From: Prostheceraeus crozeri | Taxonomy: Eukaryota > Platyhelminthes > Polycladida > Euryleptidae | NCBI GenBank assembly: GCA_907163375.1 | Contig: CAJQUW010010479.1 | Span: 1 to 64,000 of the forward strand | DNA length: 64,000 bases | Reading direction: 5' to 3' | Shown here: positions 21,091 to 32,203 of the stretch, piece after piece | Layout of the letters: each line of letters starts with the position of its first letter | Numbering within the stretch: the stretch's first letter is position 1 | Translations under genes and position numbers: made by a program | The notes under the pieces: model-generated | What the model was told of the DNA's origin: nothing | What the model saw: the letters and a program-made list of their open reading frames with translations, nothing else | The model's database searches: none

Positions 21091-22649
21091 TCAACCAGTT
21101 GACTTATAACCAATAACTAATATGGTTACGATCGAGTTTGATTCATACAGGATTGGTACTTGGTGAATGGATATCATTGCCGACCGCTCCCGGTTGCACA
21201 GATGAGAAATTGAGATGATAAGATGCTCCAGAAAGCGGAAACTCTCCTCCTAGGATTGATAAACCAAGAGTGAAATCGGGCGGAATCCTTTCTCTAATAA
21301 AAACCAACGTGTCGTCACTCATAGTTCGTGTCGAAACGTCGAGTATTTATCATCGTCTTGGTCTTTTCTAAACTCATCATCGATTGATGAGTCAATATTT
21401 CTTCTCAATCATTTACAATTTTCTATATTGTATCGGATGTCCCACAAATAGGTACCAGTAGAAAATTGTATTTTGCAATAAGAATTGTCAAAATGCTTTT
21501 TACACTTAAATATCATCACGTGGACTAAAAATGTGATCAAATTAATACTAGAAGTATGATAACGTCACCTTTGAGAAGTTTATTATTGTATTCACTTCAT
21601 TTCACATTATAGCAATATAAAGATCTCTCCCAAAGAGTAGTCACATCGCTGACGCTTTTGCAGTTTCTTATTCAAGCATACCAGGTATTACAGTTATTCC
21701 GCGTTAAGCCAGTATGATTTCAGAGCGAATTGTGAAATAATATAATTTCGAATCATAATTGTGAAATTATATGAAGATCGGTATTTCACAACCTTTCTAA
21801 ATTCTTTTAACACTTATGCTTCTTTGTCGTTCGGAGTGGTTACAATATTTCTGATCTGCAAAGGTCACGCGAGAAAAGCTCTATCTTTACACAATAAAAA
21901 ATGTTATCAGATCGATGCCATTGACCATGACTGATTGGCGTTGCATGTCACAGCATGGTTTTCACAAAAGCAGTCCGCAGTTCACTCTAGTCATGATTCA
22001 TTTTACAATAGAAAGAAGCGATGGTTGATAGTAAAGAGAAGTGCCTTGTTGATCGGATAAGAGCAATCACATTCAGGGAAGCTAATGAAGCGGGTTTAAC
22101 TTTCATCACTGCCAGTGGGTAGCACGACAAATTTGGAGAAGTGAGGAGTTTGTCAAGAACAACTGGAGGAAAGATCCCCATGAATGCAAGATGGACAAAG
22201 AAGATACAGGCCAGCACGAGAAGAGGATTATACGTATAGCAAGCAACAAACAATATCAAAGTTGTCGGATATCATCGAAGTAGCTGAAAAGGAGAAGAGG
22301 AGATTAATAGCAAACTCATTCCTGCATGACAGTTCATCGATATAGGAAAGCTAAGAAGGCGTCATCAAGTTAGCGATAGCGAAAAATCATGAAGGACATA
22401 GAGAATGACATCGAGCTCTTTCAAAATCTACTGAACTCTTTTCCGAACTCTCTCATCCCCTTGGGGACAAACAGATTATTAAAAAGTTTGATTTGATCAT
22501 CAATAAGTTTTTAGTGTGATTGGAACAGAAAATTTGCTTGCAAATTTGCATTTTAATAAGTCCAATATTTACGGGCATATCCTTGTGGGACAACCGGCCG
22601 GCACATTTTGATGAGACAATCTAAGGATGTTTTTTCTCCACCTTTTTAG
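21091..22649. other. FBH1 intron 2, last part
   Basis: No gene. A coding-like + strand stretch at 22021-22230 (CLVDRIRAITFREANEAGLT, then RTTGGKIPMNARWTKKIQA) has stops and no family I can name. It may be a transposon relic. Confidence 0.4.
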
Positions 22650-22878
22650 GCATTTTGCGTCCTTCTGTCCCTCAACATCTTCCACAATTCGGTCGTATCT
22701 GCAGCATCATCCATTGTGGTTTGTTATGAGAAAATGGTTCTCCCAGCGATTTCCAGATTCTCTGCAACCGAATGGAGAGCCCTCTTCCTGGTCGTTCTTA
22801 GTTGGTTGTTTCGCTGTTGCAAGAAAAATCGAAGATGTGGAATGGATTTGGAGTTCTCTTATGCTTCAGTTTCCAGAG
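22650..22878 (+). CDS. FBH1: FBH1 exon 3: middle region
   Basis: Encodes residues 327-402. The acceptor CTCCACCTTTTTAG supplies one base, which completes the split serine from exon 2. W373 and D388 in SSWSFLVGCFAVARKIEDVE align with the vertebrate NIWALVAAVV...VNDIQ block, with the same 14 residues between W and D. The donor GTTTGT is weaker than the others. Phase 0 at the end. Confidence 0.78.
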
Positions 22879-23191
22879 GTTTGTTACAGCGATACTGTTC
22901 TTTTTTCCTACACGTGATTTAATGATCGTTTATGAATATGACTTAACCATGGTAATGCCTGAATGAAATAATTTTTGTCTGAAGTATTAAGCAAAATCTA
23001 CATGGACTTGATCCGAGGGGGGAGGGGGTCAACCGAGTCAACCATAACATGGAATCTGCAGAATTAGCACTATCGTAATTTGTCTTCATTCCTTTGCTTT
23101 ATTTGTCGGCTTTTCGCTTACTGCTCGTACTTCATTCGGAGTTTTTCTAGTTTCTTGGTCTTAGGAATCTTAAGGTCTTGTCATCAACTAG
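22879..23191. other. FBH1 intron 3, first part
   Basis: Non-coding up to the histone H3-like copy. CTTTTCGCTTACTGCTCG and following bases may be the copied 5' leader. Confidence 0.4.
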
Positions 23192-23560
23192 ATGGCACGT
23201 ACCAAGCAAACTGCACGGAAATCCACCGGCTGCAAAGCCCCACGTAAGCAGTTGGCCACTAAGGCTGCCCGGAAGAGCGGCCCAGCCACCGGCGGTGTGA
23301 AGAAACCACATTGTTACAGGCCCAGGACTGTCGCCCTTCGCAAGTTGCCCTTCCAGCGACTTGTCCGTGAAATCGCACAGGACTTCAAGATCGATCTGCG
23401 ATTCCAGAGCTCCGCTGTCTCTGCCCTCCAAGAAGAAGCTGAAGCTTACTTGGTCGGTTTCTTCGAGGACACCAACTTGTGCGCCATCCACGCTAAGCTG
23501 GTGACCATCATGCCCAAGGACATCCAACTTGCCCGCCGTATCCGCGGTGAACGTACTTAA
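23192..23560 (+). pseudogene. Histone H3-like intronless copy lacking 14 residues
   Basis: An open frame of 122 residues begins [13 protein letters not shown] and ends [12 protein letters not shown], against 135-136 for normal H3. Residues 50-63, or 49-62 as the boundary arginine is ambiguous, are cleanly missing in frame. That removes most of the αN helix and K56. It also differs at nearly invariant sites: G13C, A29G, R40C, G44R, T80I, M90S, A95E, L103F, R116L and A135T. Residues 87-89 are Ser-Ala-Val and residue 31 is Ala, as in replication-type H3. Codons are GC-rich, unlike the surrounding intron. No histone 3' stem-loop follows, and a SINE begins 25 bp after the stop. It is most likely a decaying retrocopy, less likely a divergent working variant. 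Confidence 0.8.
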
Positions 23561-23587
23561 ACAGCAAGCGCTAGTGAACGCGAAGAT

Positions 23588-23770
23588 GGTCTCCGTGACG
23601 CAGTGATTAAGTGCTTAGCCTAGCGATCTTACGATCCTGAGGTTGAGTCCCGAACTTGTCATTGGAAGTCGTCATGAAGGGCATCCGGACTAAAAGGTCA
23701 CAACGCTCCAGACTAAAGTCTGTCAGCATCGTCCAAGCCTCCAGTATGGGGAGTAGTGACGCTAAAGCAT
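23588..23770 (+). repeat. tRNA-derived SINE, copy A
   Basis: The head GACGCAGTGATTAAGTGCTT (A box) and GGTTGAGTCCCGA (B box) are followed by the shared body TCATTGGAAGTCG, GGGCATCCGGACTAAAAG and CCAGACTAAAGTCTG, ending GTATGGGGAGTAGTGAC. At least four other copies are in the window. Confidence 0.8.
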
Positions 23771-25499
23771 CATTTTTGTGTAGTTTCATTAAGTTCGGTT
23801 TTCTGTCTTCGATGATCTGTTTTAAACTATGGCTTATCAAAATATCTATTTTGATGTTCGCTACCGACAATTGATTCTAACGCTGCAATGCGTGTCTGAT
23901 CTCTGCTCATCTGCTTGTGCCGGATGATGCGGTTTTGTGTGCCAGTTTCTCCGAAGATGATCTCCGAAAGTGATTAGAATTTTCGCATTAGCTTTTGCTT
24001 GTCAGCACCGGGCCCAGGGGTATCCCTTAAAAACAAGTAACGCATTTCTCCATGTGAAAAGCACCAGAACAAAGGGCCGTGGACTCCTATTAAGATGATG
24101 GACTTATTTTTGGAAACAAAATTATTCAGAGCAAGTCAAACAAATGCGAATACTTTCAAGCCATTTTTTGATGGTTATGTGTCATAAGCGATTTTTTCCA
24201 AATTTTGAGGTTGTTCTTTTCTTTCTCAATTCTCATGCATGCTATCTTTTTAATGTTGATTTTTGATTTGAATGGTGATCATGTTCTAAGTTATAAGCAC
24301 TTTAGAAATCGAATGTCTCTTTCGTGGGTTGAAGCTAAAAATACAGTAATTGAGACAAGAAATTTTCTAATTACTATTGAATCAACTTTTGAAATTGACT
24401 TAATGCAAACGCTGACTAAACAGATCTGTGTGAAGTAGGGAATTCGCTCTGTCACACAATGCCAGTACTGTATTCATATTTCCATTGTCGACAAACCCGC
24501 TTGACATGATTTTTCCAAAAGTGTCTATTTGATGCCAGATGCCTTTTATGATATGAATTTACATATACGTATTGACAGAATGGGTCTATCTGAGTTTCCA
24601 GCATTAAAAAAGTAATATAAGACATGATGAAATGATATTTAACATTGAAGAATTCCCAAATAAATACTCTACTTCCATTAACCATTATTTTCTCGAAAAA
24701 GTCGGTGATATCACGATAACCTAATATAAGCCCGTGTGTTCTATATAGGAAAATGCGGAGCCGCAACACCAAGTGGATGTCCATTAAAAAGAATACTTCA
24801 AAATGTGTATCGTAAGAACACAAATACTTTAAAGTATCTCAATTGAGGTGATTCTCAGGCAAGACGTCCACTACATTGGAAAGATCCAGTAAAAATAATA
24901 AAATCGCTCCCTTCGTTAAGACGGGTTGGTTATTGAGCGTGCAACATATAAAATGCATGCAGCGATGCATTTCGTCCTCAGGTGTACTGAAGTAGGATGC
25001 TCATGGGCTGAGCACACAAATGATGGCTCGCGAATATTTAATGCGCAGAATATTTCTGCCGAATTTCAAAGTGGCTTTCAGTAAAGCTTAGGCCAGTTAT
25101 TTAGCGCTTCAGTGCGGATGTCATCATGACTACTCGACACCAGATTGATGTCTCTGCTCCTTCTTAACTTTGCATGGGCGTACATGCAGTTTCTAATTTA
25201 AGCTTGTGATTGCTTTTAATACAACTTGCTTTTAGGAATTTTGTACGTTTCAGGGAAAACCTCCATAATCGCTCCTGAAGAATTGCCCAAATTGCTCTCA
25301 ACTGGTAGTCTGAAAACATTTCTTTACAACATCGACGAAAACTAGGCTCTCCCTTTTGATAGACGAAATAATGAAGGAGGAGATCACTTTTACACTTCTC
25401 TAAATATCTGGTGTTATAATACACGTTCACTGTAAATTCTAACTTATCCCAGTTATTTCATAGCTAAACCAATTATTCAAGTGATATTTCTCCTTTTAG
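23771..25499. other. FBH1 intron 3, last part
   Basis: Gene-free and AT-rich. Several short ORFs on both strands show no domain. Confidence 0.4.
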
Positions 25500-25705
25500 A
25501 GTCAATACGTTATCATCGACTTTCTGTATGGAATTGCTTACATTCTTCGACTGATGAGCTTGGTGTCTCAGGCAGGTGTTTGGTTCAGAATGTTTTATAG
25601 AATTGCCCATCGCCTTCGAATGATGGAAAAGAGTGGAGGTGTCTGTCTTGAGCAATTGAAAGATCGATTAGTCTGTCCTGGTCAACAATCTATCCTTCGG
25701 TATGG
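25500..25705 (+). CDS. FBH1: FBH1 exon 4: pre-helicase helical region
   Basis: Encodes residues 403-470 and two bases of 471. The acceptor TTTCTCCTTTTAG starts SQYVIIDFLYGIAYILRLM, matching the vertebrate VTETLYCIAVLLYAM block. FRMFYRIAHRLRMMEKSGG follows where vertebrates have the IHYNIFYCLYLQEN stretch. The donor GTGAGT leaves phase 2, which exon 5 completes. Confidence 0.82.
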
Positions 25706-26294
25706 GTGAGTAGTCAGAATTTGATGCCCTGTCGCTAAATTTGTCTAGTAGGTAGCATTGAAATACTGAACCACACACTCAACACGTTTATAGTCTTTTC
25801 CTCACGGCCATCGAGGTAGGACCTTACTGTCGACATAAGAATCTCTGCAACTTTAACTGCTGAGTGTTGAAATACAATTGTTCTAAATTTTTGATAAAAA
25901 TGCACATTATTGAATATTATTCTGCAAATTCTACTAATGGTGTTTCTTGAGGCATGACAATCGACTAACAGACTTTTTAAGATTTAAGTACAAGCACTTG
26001 TACTTCTCCCGTCAGCAGGTAGTTTCGATCCGAAGACCTGTGCAATGCATTGTTGTCATTTGTGCGGTCTCTCTCGGATAAATGAGCCACCCTGCCACTC
26101 AAAGCAAGGAAAATGCAAATGAATTGCTTTTTGCAAGAGGAGATAATGATTTAAGTAGAACATCGATACGCGATCAGTATTAGATTAGTAACTGAAATAT
26201 TGTTTTCTGGTACTTTGCTTTTCCTAATTATTGTTTACATTTTTTTAAAGTCAACCATCTTTTTTCTCTCTCAATGCATAGTCTTACCTTCTAT
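25706..26294. other. FBH1 intron 4, first part
   Basis: No gene. A weak tRNA-like complement near 26035-26090 is too degenerate to call. Confidence 0.4.
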
Positions 26295-26559
26295 GTAGAA
26301 CAGGGTGGCGGCCGCGCCCGGGTGCCCGGGAATCGCTCGGGAATTTTGGCCATTTTTCAGTTTTGCCCGGGAATCGCTCGGGAATGATATTTTCACTCAA
26401 GTAAAAAAACTAAACAGACATAATATAGAGCGAAAGTTTTGTCTGTCTCAGCCACGGTTCGCAAAACATTTTGGCAAGACGCATCAATTTCGTTCAAATT
26501 TAGCTCATTAGTGCCGATAATTTTTTTTTCTCAAAAATGCAATTATCTTCGTGAGCACT

Positions 26560-27575
26560 AGTTATATGAAGCACGTGAAGATCCAAAAAAATATTTCAAT
26601 GTATCTGCTTTTTATTACAACATATCCGCCATCGGAAACTAAGCAAACTCAAATTGCCACCACATCTTCGATAAAGATTCCAAGCATTTTGGATAGAAAC
26701 ATCTACAGTCCAAGAAAAAATTTGGTGATGCTATTTATTGCGTCTGATGGAACTCAACAACAATTCACATTTTTGTCCATGCGGTCCTTTCCGCCCATGA
26801 ACTTATTATACATTTTTACGGTATTAGGAATATCTACGGTAATCTTTGTTTTGCTAGCGCGAGAGAATCGCTGATAAGTTCCTATTAGATGTATGGAATC
26901 ACATGTTGATATGAAGGAAACTACCTTATTGTCTTTCCAATGTAAAATACAAATATTATTTTTCAAATCTGTAAGTATGAGCGCATGTACCTCGTTTCCC
27001 TTTGGCTACCTCTTCTTTCTTGCGAACTTGAGTCTTTTAATATGTGGTTTTCTGATGTGGTGCCTATGCCATCGTAGCCTCTCCTCTGCAGTTCGAGTAA
27101 AAGATCCACATTCGAAAAAGGATTGTCAAAATAGGAGCAGTAGCTGAGGTCTGGATGAGGCAAATTATCCAAGAAGTGTAGTAAAAGTGCAGAATGTTTT
27201 CCTACTAGACTGCCATAACTGTATGTGTTTTGTCGTGAAAGAAAATACTTTCCTTGATATATGTCAAAACTCACTAAATTAACTGTTGCAGTGTTAAGAC
27301 ATCATGCTTTATACCGTAACCGTGTGTGTTTGCCAAAAATATATTGTTTACTCTCGTAGGAATCGTAATACCTAATCATGGCTTCATCCCAATCCATGAG
27401 TGTCTCAGGTACGATGTGTCCGAAAATTTGCATTCAGTCGGGTGTTAGTGGTCTCAGTTTGAAATGTTTTTCACTTTTATCAATTTTATAATTATTGGCA
27501 AAATGAATAGCTCCTATAATTCGTTCAAAACGATTTCGTCTTATACTCGAAGAGACTGAGTGATGTCAATATCAG
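26560..27575 (-). pseudogene. piggyBac transposase relic
   Basis: Read on the minus strand from 27575 down, piggyBac landmarks occur in order: RRNRFERIIGAIHFANN, then EKHFKLRPLTPD, then MDWDEAMIRYYDSYESKQYI (first catalytic Asp region), VSFDIYQGKYF, SYFDNPFSNVDLLLELQRRG (second Asp region), ILHWKDNKVVSFIST, and PNTVKMYNKFMGGKDRMDKN (third Asp region). A decayed IDVSIQNAWNLYR-like end follows. Frames change at least three times with added stops. No TTAA-flanked ends are seen, so it is a fragment trapped in the larger element. Confidence 0.75.
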
Positions 27576-27585
27576 CTGAATCTTC

Positions 27586-28420
27586 TTAGTCTTTCTCATT
27601 CGTTCTTCGTATGGAATGGAAGTTAAGCCATGAATATTCCGAGTCAAGCGCCGTTGCACACGTTCGATCAGAATAATGTCTTTGGATAAGGATGGATTCC
27701 AACCTGGGACGGCATAGGTGTGGACGAACTAGGGAGGTGTAAAGCTTCATAAGCACGTTAGGATCTCTTGACATGAAAGTCCGCAGGATGGCAGAAAGAA
27801 CGTTGTTGGCTTTCTTTAGATAAAGGATGGTGTGCCGCGAGAATTTGAGATTCTTCGAGATGTGGATTCCAAGGTCTTTAACGCACTCAGACCGCTGGAT
27901 TGTGTCTCCTTCCATCTTGTAGTTAGAGCCAGGATTGTGATGTCCAAATGAGATAATTGAACATTTCTCTGAATTCAAATGCAGTTGCCATTCGTTTGAC
28001 CAGATGGCCACCGCATTGAGATCAGATTGCAGTAGCTGGGCAAATTTTTCCGGATGAGCGCGCTTAATTTCAATGTTCATAAAAAAAATAAAAAATATAT
28101 GAACGTTGTTTATTCTCGGAAGCACATTAGGCACGGAGCCTTTCTTCCATGTGGCCGAGTTGTCATTTACCACTCTCATTCTTTTTCGTGCTGAGTGTTT
28201 AGCAAGAATGCAGAGTGTACCTATTTTAAAAGTCTTAGGTTTGAACCGACCAAGATTTGAACCAAGGTCTCCCGGACGCAGAGCGAACACTCTACCACAC
28301 GGCCACAGCGCCGGTAAATCATTTTTATGTCATCTGCGTATTTAAGGACGGTAGAATTCACTACTGTGCATAATAAACATGAAAATTTAGTAAGCAGTTC
28401 CATAAAGACATTTATACAAG
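27586..28420 (-). pseudogene. LINE reverse transcriptase fragment (CR1/Jockey type) split by a SINE
   Basis: The minus strand gives the catalytic block VVNSTVLKYADDIKMIY near 28330. After a SINE insertion it continues with LLQSDLNAVAIWSNEWQLHL, NSEKCSIISFGHHNPG, VKDLGIHISKNLKFSRH and MKLYTSLVRPHL, the palm-thumb succession of non-LTR reverse transcriptases. The endonuclease and the start of the polymerase are missing, and one tail frame follows VRPHL with little similarity. It abuts the piggyBac relic, which suggests insertion into it or next to it. Confidence 0.75.
28079..28318 (-). repeat. tRNA-derived SINE of a second family, inside the LINE
   Basis: The complement starts GGCGCTGTGGCCGTGTGGTA (A box), runs through CTCTGCGTCCGGGAGACC to GGTTCAAATCTTGG (B box), then a body with GTGGTAAATGACAACTCGGC and a T-rich end. 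It interrupts the LINE just after the YADD block. No other clear copy in the window. Confidence 0.65.
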
Positions 28421-29639
28421 ACGGAAGATAGTCCTATTCATTGAAGATTTAGGGACATAAAAGACGTCTGTAAATAACACAATTATTTTTTGTCGACATT
28501 TCTCCACACCTTGATCCAAGTAGGTGTTACTCACAATATCATTGGAACGACTATATCGTCGGAAAGAAGTGCCATTTTCACGATTTCTATGTTCAGTATG
28601 AAATTGGGTTAGAACAAGACGACGGTATTCCTTAGTCCACAGCATTTTGTACTCTGTCCACTAAAATATTCTTTGCCACCTTTAGCGCCGTTGATGTGCA
28701 ACGGCTATGAATTGAAACCCAAACCCGACCACCTGCCACACGAATCAATTTTGAACCCGACCCGACCCGAAAAATTTAATGAGCATAACTATTATGTTAC
28801 GAACATAACGAAAAATTATTTCAACCGTTGAGAATGTATTTCCCAGTATTTAGGCTTGAGTCTTTGTGAAAAAAACTACTAAATGAAAAAGAAATTGCTC
28901 TTTTTCACAATGACAATCTTTATGCCTATACACTGTTTTCCATTTGTGGAGTGATAGGGCCTATTACGTGATAGTATCCTGAAGTTTGTGAAGTGTGAAT
29001 ATCACACATTGCTGTAATGTATTGAATTCAGGGTGGCGGCTGAGCCCGGGAATCCAAAGAACACATTTTATGGATGACGGTTACCACGCGCCCATTGTTT
29101 GTACGCAAACTGATAAAAAAAGTGATGACAATTATGAATTCTTCTGGCGTGTGCGGTCTTCGTCCATTGTGGCAGTCTTCCTGGTTTCTCTTGTCGATGC
29201 TTCTGGATAAGTTGGTGTTATCGTCCTTTTGTATTGACACGTGGATTTTGATATCCTGGCTTTCTCTCATGGCATGAATGCGCTGCAGTTCAAAATGTAG
29301 CGCTCCAAAATGTGATTTGTTACTTCAACTTAACATGTTAGAAAATTGAAGTCTGAAAAATCGGCGAAATGCAACTTCATAGAATTTTATGACTGAGATG
29401 ATGAAAATGAAGCATTTTTTGATTGTTGAAAAGTTCAGGAAGCGAACTTCTCCATCGATACGAAATTATTTAGATTCCATAAGTAGCTCACGGCTGCAAG
29501 CCATTGAGGAAAAATAGATGTTTGTAATATTAAGAATCACCGCTCATAAACTTCAAAAATTTTGAAAACTGAGTGCGACAGAGTCAAATATCGTTCACGT
29601 CATAATTTGGTGATAAAATTCTAACCGGAAGGTATGATA

Positions 29640-29889
29640 AAAGTAGTTTAAAGCAGAATAATAATTTTTTGACGTCACTTTACTCCCCCATACAGGGGCT
29701 AGGACGGTGCTGACACAGTCAGACTTTAATCTGGAGTATTGTGATCGTCTATTCAGGATGCCCTTTCTGCCGACTTCCAATGACACTTTCGGGGCTCGAC
29801 TTCTGGACCAGAAGATCGCTAGGCCAAGCACTTAACCACTGTCCCACGGACACCACGCACATTAGTGTTTTGAAAGTAGTTTAAAGCAG
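29640..29889 (-). repeat. SINE copy B with 17-bp target duplication
   Basis: The complement carries GACAGTGGTTAAGTGCTTGG, AAGTCGAGCCCCGAAAG and the body of copy A, and ends with a short A/T-rich tail. AAAGTAGTTTAAAGCAG flanks it at 29640-29656 and 29873-29889, a duplication typical of LINE-driven insertion. Confidence 0.85.
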
Positions 29890-30016
29890 TATCCGGATAA
29901 TTTTTGAGCGTTGTAGTTAGAATAAAGTATCTTGTCATCATAAAAAAATGGCGTGGAAATTAGATGAAATAGCCCGGGAATTTGAAGCTTGAAATCTGGC
30001 CGCCACCCTGGTAGAA

Positions 30017-30360
30017 AGAGATGTCTTTTTAGCCTACTAAAGCTGTTTTGCAGTGGAGGCTCACCCAGGTGTTGCAGGACGATGGTGCATTAGAATTCTT
30101 TTCGAAAATTGAAATTGTTGGAAATTGGTGAATTGTTCGGTTGACGGATCTGAAATGTTGAAATGATGAGTGCTTTCTAATCTGAGGATCTTATGACACT
30201 ACTTGATTGACGCAAGTAGTAGTGTGCTATTTATTCTCTTTCTGTTTGAGTGTGAACATGTGCGTCTGAGTCCCGTGACTTATATTCTAAAATTATGGTC
30301 GAGTCGATAAGTCAGGCTGTTCAAGTTATTTGTCAGACCAATTGTGAGTTCAATAGATTA
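30017..30360. other. FBH1 intron 4, spacer
   Basis: Nothing recognised. Confidence 0.3.
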
Positions 30361-30653
30361 GTAATTATCACGTCAATTGGTTATTTTGATTCACACATTA
30401 ATGCATGTTGTTGTCATCATTTTCTTCTGCTGCAAAATAATATACCGCTGCTAATGATATAGCAATAATTGCCAGTTGGCATTATTATTTTCTTGTAAGT
30501 TCTGATTTACAAGAAGAAAATCATAATACCAACAGAAATTGGCAATTATTGTTACATAATTATTAGCGTTACATGATTTTGTAGCTGAAGAAAATGATGA
30601 CAACAACATGCATTAATGTGTGAATCAAAATAACCAAATGACGTGATAATTAC
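30361..30653. repeat. 293-bp palindrome (foldback element)
   Basis: The left arm, about 30361-30498, and right arm, about 30507-30653, are inverted copies. The outer ends are GTAATTATCACGTCA and TGACGTGATAATTAC. Inner blocks such as ACACATTAATGCATGTTGTT and CTTGTAA against TTACAAG match across an 8-nt centre, and a few short indels separate the arms. No ORF. A transcript of intron 4 would fold into a long hairpin here. Confidence 0.88.
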
Positions 30654-30971
30654 TTTTCTAAGCGCACAATACGACAATTAATCATGGTTACAAACTCAGA
30701 GATGTAGCTCGGTCGAATTTTTGACTTAGTCTCAATGTTAACTATTTCTTCTATTTGGTTAAGCGGGACATCTCTCACCATGTCGAGTAGCGTCGTTTGC
30801 GTACAGCTGCCGAAAGCAGAATTTATGATGCCGTCATCGGGGACAGGCGTAGGGAAGATAGAATCATTCTCTGCTGGGTGCATGGATAGCAACGGCTACG
30901 GCTAGGCGTTGAAATGTGCCATAAAGCTGTAAAGTTACATGTTCAGCGTCTGTCGATATTAAACCACCATC

Positions 30972-31126
30972 ATGGTGCAGTGTTGTCTTTCTAAGTGCAA
31001 CAATATATGATAGTAACATCAATAATGTGTGTTTCTATAGATTTCCATCAGACAGAAAAATATGGAAGTTGTCAGAGTGTCCGTCCAATAGGCAATACGT
31101 CATCAACTGTTTTTGTTGAACCATGA
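30972..31126 (+). pseudogene. THAP domain relic
   Basis: ATG 30972 opens MVQCCLSKCNN, resembling the N-terminal finger cysteines of THAP domains. Another frame then gives VCFYRFPSDRKIWKL, the family's F-x-F-P-x-D region with the following W. A frame change and stops separate the two, and the rest of the domain is not seen. Confidence 0.45.
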
Positions 31127-31928
31127 TTTCTTTAACTTCCCGAGTGAAAAGTTAAAGTCCTATGAGGAGTCATTTCATGTCTTGAAGATTTTATTTATCA
31201 AAGGTGCTGAGATCTTTTATGTGACTTTAATGTTTTATAGTAGTTCAATTTAATGTATAGTCTCAATAGTTTAGCCTTTCTTTTAGGCATATAAGTGCCT
31301 ATCACACAACATGGCTCATTAATTAAAAATAGGGGCCTACCTCAGCCTAAAATTATATCTATGACAGGCCTATTAAAAAATTAACACAGTCTTAACTAAG
31401 TTCATTAGCTGACGTCTTTCCAGTGTCTCCGCATAAATCACAAGGCACGTCTTCACGTCCATAAGTCCTCTCTCGAATATTTTTATAGCACAAAATGAAA
31501 TGCATCTGTTGGGTATATGCAAAAATTTAACATTTTCCCTATCTTTTTCATAAAATGAAGAGTGATATTGGTGGTTTATTAACAATAATCTGAATACAGC
31601 CTATGTCATGACTTGATTAATCAATGTATGACTAAAAAAAGGGGGTTTGCAAGTGAATCTAGCGAATGAAGTTCTGGATATCAAATCACCAGATCAGCTA
31701 AGAGATGAGGAACTGTGCCTGTTTTTGAAATCCACCAAGACACGCTGCTATTTTCCGTAGTTTTTGTACTTTTTGTCTCCGTACAATGGCTAAGTCTGCT
31801 TGGTACAGTGGCTTGGTCTCGGGCAAAATTAACAAGGGTTGGGAAAGCGTTTCTCATTCGGTTTGGTCTTGTGATTCGTCATATTGATTGAGCCATATTG
31901 ATGACACATATCATTATTCGTTTTTTAG
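31127..31928. other. FBH1 intron 4, last part
   Basis: Mostly gene-free. A + strand stretch at 31640-31758 reads LQVNLANEVLDIKSPDQL, then DEELCLFLKSTKTR before a stop. It is coding-like but of unknown family, perhaps tied to the THAP relic upstream. Confidence 0.35.
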
Positions 31929-32105
31929 GATGAATTCAATGAAGTTGAGCCTGACCCACGAACAACTGAAGATTGCTCGCCACGAGTTACGTGAAGGAGA
32001 CGTCATTCGTATCAATGCGTTTGCAGGAACTGGCAAAACAACTACTCTCCTTAACTTTTCTCGTTTCAATCCAGGAAGGAACTTTCTCCTCATTGTCTAC
32101 AACAA
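31929..32105 (+). CDS. FBH1: FBH1 exon 5: helicase motif I (Walker A)
   Basis: Encodes 472-529 plus part of K530. The acceptor TTCGTTTTTTAG gives one base, completing glycine 471. LSLTHEQLKIARHEL matches the Q-motif region of the vertebrate IQLTHEQQLIL. INAFAGTGKTTTL (residues 499-511) is the ATP-binding Walker A with K507. FLLIVYNK matches FLYVTFNK. The donor GTGAGA leaves phase 2. Confidence 0.92.
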
Positions 32106-32203
32106 GTGAGACTAATTCAGATCGTGAGGAATTGACTTGTGTCAATACCATTTGATGAATTTATCGCTGAGACATTGAATAAAAAAATTAGAAACTTTAC
32201 TTT
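32106..32203. other. FBH1 intron 5, start
   Basis: Short non-coding stretch before SINE copy C. Confidence 0.3.

Larger units (their letters stand above)
26301..30010. mobile_element. 3.7-kb CAGGGTGGCGGCC-ended element, exact 6-bp duplication, filled with other repeats
   Basis: The left end CAGGGTGGCGGCC and the complement of the right end, CAGGGTGGCGGCCAGATTTC, form inverted repeats. GTAGAA flanks both exactly (26295-26300 and 30011-30016). CCCGGGAATCGCTCGGGAAT is reiterated inside the left end, and CCCGGGAATTT lies inside the right. No transposase of its own is visible. Instead it contains a piggyBac relic, a LINE piece holding a SINE, and SINE copy B. A second end-like sequence, CAGGGTGGCGGCTGAGCCCG, sits at 29031. 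It occupies most of FBH1 intron 4. Confidence 0.85.

Noticed and set aside
26030-26095. Another tRNA-derived SINE on the minus strand
   Set aside because: Only a loose B-box-like GATCGAAAC is seen, and there is no shared body with either SINE family.
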